NCBI GenBank assembly: GCA_023398375.1
Contig: JAEWSH010000051.1
Coordinates: 186,001-250,000, forward strand
Direction of reading: 5' to 3'
Origin: Bacillota bacterium
GTDB taxonomy: Bacteria > Bacillota > Clostridia > Lachnospirales > Lachnospiraceae
DNA: 64,000 nucleotides
Part shown: positions 54,176 to 61,903 of the stretch, piece after piece
Numbering within the stretch: position 1 is the stretch's first letter
How the letters are laid out: each line of letters starts with the position of its first letter
Position numbers and translations under genes: made by a program
The notes under the pieces: model-generated
The model's input: the letters and a program-made list of their open reading frames with translations, nothing else
What the model was told of the DNA's origin: nothing
Databases searched by the model: none

Positions 54176-54207
54176 TGTATTATCATAGATAAGGAGGATT
54201 ATAGGGT

Positions 54208-55425
54208 ATGGCAAGATTTACGTTACCACGTGATGTGTATCACGGCAAAGGTGCTTTAGAAGCACTGAAGAATTTTGAGGGAAAGAGAGCGATCATCTGC
54301 GTAGGTGGTGGCTCAATGAAGCGTTTTGGTTTTTTGGACAAAGCAAAACAGTATCTGGAAGAAGCAGGTATGCAGGTTGAGATGATTGAAGGAATTGAAC
54401 CGGATCCATCCGTGGAAACGGTAATGAAAGGCGCTGAAATTATGCAGGTATTCCAACCGGATTGGATCATTGCTATGGGTGGGGGCTCGCCAATTGATGC
54501 GGCGAAAGCAATGTGGATTAAATATGAATATCCGGATATTACGTTTGAAGAAATGTGTAAGGTATTTGGTATTCCTAAGCTTAGAAAAAAAGCAAGTTTT
54601 TGTGCGATCTCTTCAACATCAGGAACAGCCACGGAAGTAACAGCATTTTCCATTATCACAGATTACCATAAAGGAATTAAATATCCGATTGCTGATTTTG
54701 AAATCACGCCGGATGTTGCGATTGTAGATCCGGATCTTGCAGAAACTATGCCGCAGAAGTTAGTGGCACATACCGGTATGGATGCTATGACTCATGCAGT
54801 TGAGGCATATGTTTCCACAGCAAACTGTGATTTTACGGATCCACTTGCATTACATGCGATCAAAATGATTCAGAGAGATCTGGTAAAATCTTACACCGGA
54901 GACATGGAAAAAAGAGCTACCATGCACAATGCACAATGTCTTGCAGGAATGGCATTTTCCAATGCTTTACTGGGAATCGTACATTCCATGGCGCATAAGA
55001 CAGGCGCAGCTTTTGCTGATTATGGTTCGCACATTATTCATGGTGCTGCAAATGCAATGTATCTGCCAAAGGTAATTGCTTTCAATGCGAAAGATCAAAC
55101 AGCAAAGAAACGTTATGGAGATATTGTGGATTTTATGGGATTGGGCGGCGATACCCTAGAAGAAAAAGTACAATTGTTAATTCAATATCTTAGAAAGATG
55201 AATGACGATTTGAAGATTCCTCATAGTATTCAAAATTATGGTGCGGATAGTTATCCAACAGAGCAGGGATTCGTACCGGAAGAGGTATTCCTGGAAAGAC
55301 TTTCTGAAATTGCGTCGAATGCAATAGCAGATGCATGTACAGGTTCCAATCCTCGTCAGCCAAGTCAGGAAGAAATGGAAAAATTATTGAAATCCTGCTA
55401 TTATGATACAGAAGTTGACTTTTGA
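54208..55425 (+). CDS. Iron-containing alcohol dehydrogenase
   Basis: A 405-residue group III alcohol dehydrogenase (NAD(P)H-dependent aldehyde/alcohol interconversion). It shows GGGSMKRFGF, the nucleotide loop MGGGSPIDAAKAMW, TSGTATEVTAFSIIT, and the metal-binding histidines in LVHSMAHKTGAAF (conserved HxxxH) and HIIHGAANAMYLP. Similarity is closest to the C-terminal half of AdhE-type enzymes. AAGGAGG lies upstream. Monocistronic. Confidence 0.94.
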   Translation: MARFTLPRDVYHGKGALEALKNFEGKRAIICVGGGSMKRFGFLDKAKQYLEEAGMQVEMIEGIEPDPSVETVMKGAEIMQVFQPDWIIAMGGGSPIDAAKAMWIKYEYPDITFEEMCKVFGIPKLRKKASFCAISSTSGTATEVTAFSIITDYHKGIKYPIADFEITPDVAIVDPDLAETMPQKLVAHTGMDAMTHAVEAYVSTANCDFTDPLALHAIKMIQRDLVKSYTGDMEKRATMHNAQCLAGMAFSNALLGIVHSMAHKTGAAFADYGSHIIHGAANAMYLPKVIAFNAKDQTAKKRYGDIVDFMGLGGDTLEEKVQLLIQYLRKMNDDLKIPHSIQNYGADSYPTEQGFVPEEVFLERLSEIASNAIADACTGSNPRQPSQEEMEKLLKSCYYDTEVDF

Positions 55426-55449
55426 AATAATGATAGAATGATTTTTGGG

Positions 55450-55490
55450 CCTCCCCAAGTAGTGTTGAGCACTACTTGGGGAGGTGTTTT
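55450..55490 (+). terminator. Rho-independent terminator after the dehydrogenase
   Basis: CCTCCCCAAGTAGTG (55450-55464) pairs perfectly over 15 bp with CACTACTTGGGGAGG (55470-55484), then TGTTTT. Confidence 0.95.
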
Positions 55491-55641
55491 TAATTTTTAT
55501 TCTGAATATTCAAAATATTAACACATATGTAAAAACATTATGTTGAATATTGTAATAAAAAGAAATATTTGGTAATATTATTTCAATCTATTTATGCAGA
55601 TATGTAGAAATGGAAAAATATAATGTAAAAGGAGAAAAATA

Positions 55642-55983
55642 ATGGATGATTTTATTGGAAGTATCAAAATGTGGGCAGTTAGTTATGAACCAGAAGGGTG
55701 GTTCTTTTGTGACGGAAGGTTATTACCGATTGTACAATATCAGGCGTTATATGCTTTGCTGGGGACAACCTATGGAGGTGACGGAAGGACTAATTTTGCG
55801 TTACCTGATCTGAGAGGGCGGATTCCGGTGGGCGCCGGACAGAATTATCAATCAAATGCTCATCAATTAGGAGATAAAGCAGAAATCAGATTAAATGAAG
55901 AGAATGACGCTAAAAATGTAATTTCAATGTTAGCGATTAATTATATTATTTGTTATATGGGTATTTTTCCGCCGCGGCAATAA
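55642..55983 (+). CDS. Short tail-collar-domain protein (microcystin-dependent-protein-like)
   Basis: A 113-residue protein of the phage tail-collar fold: WFFCDGRLLPI.QYQALYALLGTTYGGDG followed by FALPDLRGRIPVG are its signature. It is shorter than typical members (about 170 residues) but ends with the usual INYIICYMGIFPPR, so only the middle is reduced. AAGGAG precedes the ATG. No other phage gene lies nearby. The role is unknown; secretion or surface attachment is possible. Confidence 0.85.
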   Translation: MDDFIGSIKMWAVSYEPEGWFFCDGRLLPIVQYQALYALLGTTYGGDGRTNFALPDLRGRIPVGAGQNYQSNAHQLGDKAEIRLNEENDAKNVISMLAINYIICYMGIFPPRQ

Positions 55984-56013
55984 CATTCTTGCGGACTGAC
56001 ATGATTCGTTAAA

Positions 56014-56073
56014 TAAAAAAATGCGCACCTCGCGGATAGAATAAATTGCAATTCAATCCGCGGGGACGCAAAA
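56014..56073 (-). terminator. Terminator of the - strand cNMP-domain gene
   Basis: On the - strand a GCGGAT/ATCCGC stem extended by TGCG/CGCA with one internal mismatch region runs into seven T (56014-56020 on the + strand are A). It faces the tail-collar gene and may act on both strands. Confidence 0.65.
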
Positions 56074-56106
56074 ATGTAGTAGTAATATAAGGCTGATTTT
56101 ATAAAG

Positions 56107-58401
56107 TTACATATCAATATAGGTTTGTTCAAGGTCTAGTTCAGTAGGAATTGAAAAGCCACTTGAAGTTAATTTTTTGGTCACATTTGCAAGATGCATG
56201 GATAGCTGTGCTCGTTTCATATCATGACGTGAGATCAAATCCATATAGAGTGGATTAGTTGAAAGTTTTTGTCGGATATCTTTCGAAAATGGACAAAACT
56301 GAAACAAAATTCCTCTACTGATCTTATTCAGTCTTGGAGAGCCATTACCTTCATACAAAATCCAAGTGATATAATCCCTGATGAATACTTCACGGAAGTT
56401 GTTTTTTGACTTTTGCAGGCTTAGTTTCAACTGTTCTTTGGCTTGCGTGGAAAGATCATTATTTTTACGATAAAATTGCAAATAATCACAATAATAACTT
56501 GTAAGAGAAGGATCTGATACATCATTCCAGCGTGAACCCTGAACACGTTTGCACATTTCCCAACGAAATTCTCCAGTCAGGCGGATAAAAAGCGAATCTA
56601 AATCTGACATACAAAAAGCAGATACCATCATCCGGGCAGGAGTCTTGCGGTTACGCCCTTCGATTTCCTGCCACATGACACCACGTATACCTGTGTTTGG
56701 CATGAGGATCACAGAAGGAAGAATCTCTGTATGGAGATATTCCTTTGCTATCTTACAAGATTGGTTTGTATAGATATTCTCGTGATAATATGCAGAAAAA
56801 TCTAATAATCGGATAGCTGCAAAATTTTCTTTTATTTTGTCAGGTGTTACCATGGTGGCTTCTAAAGATTTTAGTATATTCTGTTCACAAAGAACAGGGC
56901 AAAAAGTAGTAATACGTCCGAAAGTAACCTTATTAACGATAGGAAACATATTATGTAATTCATACATTGCTTTTTGGGCTGGGTCGTGGAGCATGCGGCG
57001 TTCGACATCCGGCGTAATCTGTCCTGTAACTTTCATTTCGTGAATGTAAGCGTTGTAGTCTACATCAAATTCATTTCTGCTTGGTTCTTTTTTTCCGTGA
57101 AAAATAGCAAGCATCCATTCATAAAAAGTATATATTCCATGAGAGGGATCACCGTGGTAATCATCTACAATTGAGTATAGATAGGTAGCATTCTGTATGC
57201 CCGAAAGAACCTCGTCCACATACCCAAAATTTAAGAACATCTTTATGATTTTAGGAATATTCTTATCTGTAACACTTAATTGGAAAACAGAATTATATAT
57301 TTCATAAAATAGTTTTGTGATTTTCATGCGTAATTTATGCGTTTCATCATCATCAGCATTTTTGTCAGATAATTGTTTCCACGCAATAATTTTCTCACGG
57401 AATGAATTTTCTATTTCTTCAGAGCAGTCAGAATATTTTAAAATGGTGTTCATTGATCCTGAGAGTGCAGAAATAGCAGAACTTTTAATAACAGATTCCG
57501 GATCATCATCTTCCAGAGCATCGCTTGCTTTGCGGTCTAATCTTGCATTTGAAATGATCTCTTTATATTCATTAATCCGCTTTTTATAGTAAAGTGCATC
57601 AATTGCAGGATTTCCCTCTAACTGGATCGTCAATCTGCTGATGGTAGCGTCTAATGAAAGAGAATCGGCACCTGACTTAGATGCCAGCACGTAAAGATCT
57701 GTTAATAGTGCAAATAAATCCAATTTCTGGCTGTTTAACAATAGTGAAGAAAGGTTCGCATTATATTCAAAAACGACGGCACTTACTTTGTATATTTGGT
57801 GAACATCTTTACAGGCATTACAAAGAAGACCGAGACATATAGCAGGGTTATTCTGGTATATAAGTGCCTTGGTCTGCGAATCCATCATTTTCAATGCTTC
57901 GTAATAATTGGTAGCCCACTCTTCCATATTTTCTTCTAAGACAAGTGGTTCTATAGATTCTAAGCTTCCAAGTGTATTTACCGGCTGAGCATATTGCAGA
58001 CACAATTTTTTATAATCTTCATAACTGCTTACTAAATATTGATATAGTTTGTCGGAAAAAAAGGTAGACATGACATAACTATCAATTATATCGCAAGTCT
58101 GGCGTATGACAGAAGAAGCAAAAAGTAAAGATATGTCACGATTGTCATAAACGATTTCAGATAAATCAGATGGATCTTTACAAGGATACATAATTAATGT
58201 AGTTGGTTCTAAAGTTGTATAAGAGGCAGAATGTCTGCCAAAGCATATATCCGTAATGCCAATTACATCTCCCATTTTAAGTAGAAGTTCTCCATTTGGT
58301 AAAGATGCCTTAAGGGAGCCTTTTTTTATTAGCGCGATATATTCAAGTGGTTCATCTGCCTGGATAACGACGGTATCTTCTGAAAATTCATATGATGTCA
58401 T
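56107..58401 (-). CDS. Large cyclic-nucleotide-binding-domain protein of unknown function
   Basis: A 764-residue cytoplasmic protein. Residues about 1-110 form a CRP-like cNMP-binding beta roll (VVIQADEPLEYIALIKKGSLKA, LLLKMGDVIGI). The remaining 650 residues are mostly helical with no helix-turn-helix, kinase or membrane segment that I can see. The end is rich in positively charged helices. GAGG lies before the ATG. It is the only long - strand gene besides the transposase. It could be a sensor-scaffold; I do not assign a function. Confidence 0.8.
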   Translation of the reverse strand: MTSYEFSEDTVVIQADEPLEYIALIKKGSLKASLPNGELLLKMGDVIGITDICFGRHSASYTTLEPTTLIMYPCKDPSDLSEIVYDNRDISLLFASSVIRQTCDIIDSYVMSTFFSDKLYQYLVSSYEDYKKLCLQYAQPVNTLGSLESIEPLVLEENMEEWATNYYEALKMMDSQTKALIYQNNPAICLGLLCNACKDVHQIYKVSAVVFEYNANLSSLLLNSQKLDLFALLTDLYVLASKSGADSLSLDATISRLTIQLEGNPAIDALYYKKRINEYKEIISNARLDRKASDALEDDDPESVIKSSAISALSGSMNTILKYSDCSEEIENSFREKIIAWKQLSDKNADDDETHKLRMKITKLFYEIYNSVFQLSVTDKNIPKIIKMFLNFGYVDEVLSGIQNATYLYSIVDDYHGDPSHGIYTFYEWMLAIFHGKKEPSRNEFDVDYNAYIHEMKVTGQITPDVERRMLHDPAQKAMYELHNMFPIVNKVTFGRITTFCPVLCEQNILKSLEATMVTPDKIKENFAAIRLLDFSAYYHENIYTNQSCKIAKEYLHTEILPSVILMPNTGIRGVMWQEIEGRNRKTPARMMVSAFCMSDLDSLFIRLTGEFRWEMCKRVQGSRWNDVSDPSLTSYYCDYLQFYRKNNDLSTQAKEQLKLSLQKSKNNFREVFIRDYITWILYEGNGSPRLNKISRGILFQFCPFSKDIRQKLSTNPLYMDLISRHDMKRAQLSMHLANVTKKLTSSGFSIPTELDLEQTYIDM

Positions 58402-58495
58402 TGAATTACCTCCTCATTTCTTCTTATTATACTAATTAACAACAGTAAATTCAATAAGAATAAAAGGAAACTGTGTCACTTTTTTAGAAACTAAT

Positions 58496-58531
58496 GGTGT
58501 ACATTTTAAATTTTTATGATAAAATGTACTT
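58496..58531. promoter_or_regulatory. Inverted repeat in the divergent intergenic region
   Basis: GTACATTTTA and TAAAATGTAC, a perfect 10-bp inverted repeat separated by 11 bp, lie between the divergent cNMP-domain gene and the 58,599 gene. A TetR regulator is encoded downstream. It could be an operator. Confidence 0.45.
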
Positions 58532-58598
58532 ATGTCTGAACGAATATACAACGTGGATATACTTTTATTTTTATTATTTCCGGGAGGTTAGATCATTT

Positions 58599-59060
58599 AT
58601 GGAAAACGAAAAGCTAAGTACAGATGAAATTATTCAGGAGTATAAAGAAGATGTACATAGAATGTTGAAATATATTCCATGGCTAGAGTCGAAAGTAGGG
58701 TTGAATGTTTCAGATACGTACCAGAGTGATGATCTCGAGAAGAAATCTATTACATTTCCTGTATATGACAGTACCTTATTAAGCTTTGTAAAGGAAGTCA
58801 AAGGAACAAAATTAATAGAACGCAATTACATGTATGCATATTCCAAATACAGAATGCAGAATAGTGACGACGAATTAAAAAATATAAAAAATGCTAAGAT
58901 TACGCAGATAAATCTGTTGCGGGGAATCTTATCTAAATACATAGTAAAAGGAATGACAAAGGCTACCGTATGGACTGAAGGTGTGGAAAAAGGTATTTTC
59001 CTGAAGGTGTTGTTAAAATTACGTGAACTGGTAGAGTTTTATGAGGGACCATTGAATTAG
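58599..59060 (+). CDS. Conserved hypothetical protein, helical
   Basis: A 153-residue charged, helical protein with no recognisable domain. The stretch MLKYIPWLESKVG near the N-terminus and the basic MTKATVWTEGVEKGIFLKVLLKL near the end are distinctive. ATG 58599 is preceded by GGGAGG; the open frame from 58494 is AT-rich without a ribosome site. It is 25 bp upstream of a TetR-type regulator and probably co-transcribed with it. Confidence 0.75.
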   Translation: MENEKLSTDEIIQEYKEDVHRMLKYIPWLESKVGLNVSDTYQSDDLEKKSITFPVYDSTLLSFVKEVKGTKLIERNYMYAYSKYRMQNSDDELKNIKNAKITQINLLRGILSKYIVKGMTKATVWTEGVEKGIFLKVLLKLRELVEFYEGPLN

Positions 59061-59085
59061 ATTATGGGGCGATAGGAGTTGCAAC

Positions 59086-59670
59086 ATGGGAGAAAAGTCT
59101 TTACAAAAAAAACAATATATATTAGAGTCTGCGCGCGAAGTCTTTATGGAAAAGGGTTATAAAAATGTTACGATGAAGGACATTGTAGAAAAATGTGAGA
59201 TAAGCCGCGGTGGTCTGTATCTATACTTTAACAGCACAAAGGAATTATTTGAAGAAGTCATGAGAATGGAAACACAGGAAACAGATGATGTGTTTACCGG
59301 AGCTATCAGTGAAGAAACAACGACTACGGACATACTTTTATTGTTTTTTAAAGAGCAGAAAAAAGAGTTACTTCGTAAGAAAAAAAATCTAACTGTTGCA
59401 ATATATGAGTTCTTTTTTGAGAATAAAGTGCCTAAAAAAGAGAATATGATTCGTAAACAGTTTGATGTGGCAGTGAAGATTATGGAGCAGCTGATCGCGG
59501 AAGGTGTAGAACTCGGAGAATTTTATTGTGAGGATATTTCAGGTATGGCGCGTAATATTATATTTGTAATTGAAGGAATGAAAATTGCTTCGCAAACGAT
59601 GGGAATATCTGAGGAAATGATAGACTTAGAATTTGGATTTATTGTGCAAGGATTGGTTATAGAAGAATAA
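59086..59670 (+). CDS. TetR/AcrR-family transcriptional regulator
   Basis: A 194-residue repressor. The N-terminal helix-turn-helix is ILESAREVFMEKGYKNVTMKDIVEKCEISRGGLYLYF, the TetR signature. The helical ligand-binding domain (about 60-190) is not conserved, so the inducer is unknown. It follows the helical hypothetical gene by 25 bp. A CTTGGAG/CTCCAAGG-type hairpin follows it near 59683-59712, and a run of T. Confidence 0.92.
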   Translation: MGEKSLQKKQYILESAREVFMEKGYKNVTMKDIVEKCEISRGGLYLYFNSTKELFEEVMRMETQETDDVFTGAISEETTTTDILLLFFKEQKKELLRKKKNLTVAIYEFFFENKVPKKENMIRKQFDVAVKIMEQLIAEGVELGEFYCEDISGMARNIIFVIEGMKIASQTMGISEEMIDLEFGFIVQGLVIEE

Positions 59671-59724
59671 AGAGTGGAAAGCTTCAAGGATGAGCAAGTC
59701 CTTGGAGTTTTTTTATCTCATAAG

Positions 59725-59821
59725 AGTAAGGTGTCAAAAGCCTGTTTAAATGCTTGAGTTCGTCAATTTGCACAATTTATGTGAATGACATATTGATACA
59801 TAACATAGTTCATTCGCAACA
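59725..59821 (+). repeat. Dispersed repeat, family B, copy 4
   Basis: The core begins TTCGTCAATTTGCACAATTT at 59759 and ends near ATAGTTCATTCGCAACAC. The outer part (59725-59758, GTGTCAAAAGCCTGTTTA) matches, in inverted sense, the outer parts of the 24.8 and 52.4 kb copies. Confidence 0.72.
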
Positions 59822-59898
59822 CTAGGAAATTGCGCCAGCCAATGTAGTGTAATAATGCAAACGTGTTTGCTGTTAAAAAATAGAGAGGATGTCAGCGT

Positions 59899-60843
59899 AT
59901 GATAGAAGAGGTAGTATCGGTAGAATTACCAGTACATGAGAGAATGATAATTCGTAAAAACAGATTGAGACCACAATTTGAAACAGGAAGAGAAAAGAGA
60001 GTTGCAATTGTGTCTGGCATTCATGGAGATGAGTTGGAAGGTCAATACGTATGTTATGAAGTGATAAGAAAAATACAACAACATCCAGAATTTTTAGAGG
60101 GAATTGTTGATATATATCCATGTCTGAATCCGTTGGGAATGGATGCCATATACCGTAATGTGCCGAAAACAGAAACAGATATGAACAGAATTTTTCCTGG
60201 AAATAAAAAAGGAACGATGATGGAATATGTAGCCGCCTGTATTGTAGATAATATTATTGGATCTGATATCTGCATTGATGTACATTCGAGTGATACTTTT
60301 ATAAGAGAGATTCCACAGGTACGTTTGAGAGAGACCTATTCGGAACAACTGCTTCCGTTTGCAAAATTAATGAATGTCGATATGATATGGACTAACGCGA
60401 CAAGAACAGTGGATGAATCTACATTAGCTTATAGTTTAAATATGCTGGGCGTTCCGGCTATGATAGTCGAAATGGGGATTGGGAATCATATTAATAAAGT
60501 ATTTGGGAATCAGGTCGTTGACGGAATCTTCAATGTAATGAAAACGATGGGGGTATGGCACGGTGAAGTGGGCCCGATAAAGAAGCCTTTGATACCAAAA
60601 GAGGGAGAAATAGAATTTATACGTGCAAATAGAACAGGTGTATTTATACCTGCAATTGTTTATAATCAGTATGTCAAAGAAGGTCAGAAAGTAGGCGAGA
60701 TCGTAGAACCGTTATCGGGAGAATGCCAGGAAGTATTCTATGCGAAGAAAGCAGGAATGGTCTTTTCATTGAGGGAATATCCGATGATTTATGAAGGCGC
60801 ATTGATCGCCAGAATTATTTCGGGAATCAAGGAGGGATATTAA
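59899..60843 (+). CDS. M14-family succinylglutamate desuccinylase/aspartoacylase-like enzyme
   Basis: A 314-residue zinc deacylase/carboxypeptidase-fold protein. The zinc site is complete: SGIHGDELEGQ (H42, E45) and CIDVHSSDTF (H129). A conserved glutamate lies in MIVEMGIGN. The C-terminal 80 residues form the small beta domain (EFIRANRTGVFIPAIVYNQYVKEGQ). The substrate is unknown (N-acyl amino acid or peptide). A paralogue starts 3 bp after the stop. Confidence 0.88.
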   Translation: MIEEVVSVELPVHERMIIRKNRLRPQFETGREKRVAIVSGIHGDELEGQYVCYEVIRKIQQHPEFLEGIVDIYPCLNPLGMDAIYRNVPKTETDMNRIFPGNKKGTMMEYVAACIVDNIIGSDICIDVHSSDTFIREIPQVRLRETYSEQLLPFAKLMNVDMIWTNATRTVDESTLAYSLNMLGVPAMIVEMGIGNHINKVFGNQVVDGIFNVMKTMGVWHGEVGPIKKPLIPKEGEIEFIRANRTGVFIPAIVYNQYVKEGQKVGEIVEPLSGECQEVFYAKKAGMVFSLREYPMIYEGALIARIISGIKEGY

Positions 60844-60846
60844 ACT

Positions 60847-61782
60847 ATGTATATACGAGATATTGTTACGATGAAAACCCCTTATAGAAATGATTTTAAA
60901 ATAAAAGGTTATAGTTTTGGAAAAGGTGAAAAAGCAGCCTGCATCATGGGACCGATTCGGGGAAATGAAATTCAACAGCTTTATATCTGCTCACAACTTG
61001 TGAAATCACTCAAAGAATTAGAGTCTAATAACTGTATCAGTTCGGGAAAAGAAATTATGGTCATTCCCTGTATGAATAATTTTTCTATCAATGTTGGCAG
61101 GAGATTTTGGGCAGTTGATAATACAGACTTGAATCGTGAATTCCCTGGAAATGATTACGGAGAGACAACAGAACGCATTGCACATGGGATGATGGAAGAA
61201 ATTAAGGAATATACTTATGGAATACAATTTGCCAGTTTTTATATGACGGGTGAATTTATACCTCATGTCAGAATGATGGAAACAGGATATCAGAATACTT
61301 CACTGGCAAATTTATTTGGTTTACCATATGTAGTAGTGCGTAAACCAAGACCAATTGATACAAAAACATTGAATTTTAATTGGCAGAGAGACGAAACAGC
61401 GGCTTTTTCTGTGTACACAAATAAGAATGATGAGATAGATCCGATAAGTGCAAAGCAGGCTGTGGCAGCAGTATTGCGTTTTCTGACCCGAATGGGTATT
61501 GTAAAGTATGAAAGTCATAGCGGGTATATCAGCCATGTAATTATGGAGGAAGATTTATCTAATGTGTACAGTAGATCAGCTGGAATTTTCCGAAATCTGG
61601 TAAAAGCGGGGCAGGAGATTCGTTATCAGGAGCCGATGGGAGAAATTATTGATCCTTATGAAGGAAGGGTACTGGACACAATTCTTGCACCAACAGAAGG
61701 AATTGTATTTTTCACGCATAAAGACCCGATGGTAAGTCAGAATGATATGATTTACCGTCTGATCCACAGACTGCATGAGTAA
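60847..61782 (+). CDS. M14-family paralogue lacking zinc ligands (putative pseudoenzyme)
   Basis: A 311-residue paralogue of the previous gene. The same fold and length are kept, including the C-terminal beta domain (HVIMEEDLSNVYSRSAGIFRNLV), but the first zinc motif reads GPIRGNEIQQ (R38 in place of His) and the second reads QFASFYMTG with no His. A zinc hydrolase function is therefore unlikely; it may form a heteromer with, or regulate, the upstream enzyme. Start follows GGAGG with a 3-bp gap from the first gene. Confidence 0.82.
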   Translation: MYIRDIVTMKTPYRNDFKIKGYSFGKGEKAACIMGPIRGNEIQQLYICSQLVKSLKELESNNCISSGKEIMVIPCMNNFSINVGRRFWAVDNTDLNREFPGNDYGETTERIAHGMMEEIKEYTYGIQFASFYMTGEFIPHVRMMETGYQNTSLANLFGLPYVVVRKPRPIDTKTLNFNWQRDETAAFSVYTNKNDEIDPISAKQAVAAVLRFLTRMGIVKYESHSGYISHVIMEEDLSNVYSRSAGIFRNLVKAGQEIRYQEPMGEIIDPYEGRVLDTILAPTEGIVFFTHKDPMVSQNDMIYRLIHRLHE

Positions 61783-61809
61783 ATAGGAGAAACGAAATAG
61801 TAATAGGCA

Positions 61810-61837
61810 TTGAAAAAAATTAAAATTTAAGTATAAT
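61810..61837 (+). promoter_or_regulatory. Predicted promoter of purL
   Basis: TTGAAA (61810-61815), 16-bp spacer, TATAAT (61832-61837). I see no purine riboswitch in the 66-nt leader. Confidence 0.7.
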
Positions 61838-61903
61838 AAAATTGATGCAGTCTGATTTGTGCACTGCAGGAGCAAACATACAATTATCATACGGAGGATT
61901 ATC

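Noticed and set aside
61838..61903. Purine riboswitch in front of purL
   Set aside because: The leader is too short and lacks the expected paired elements.
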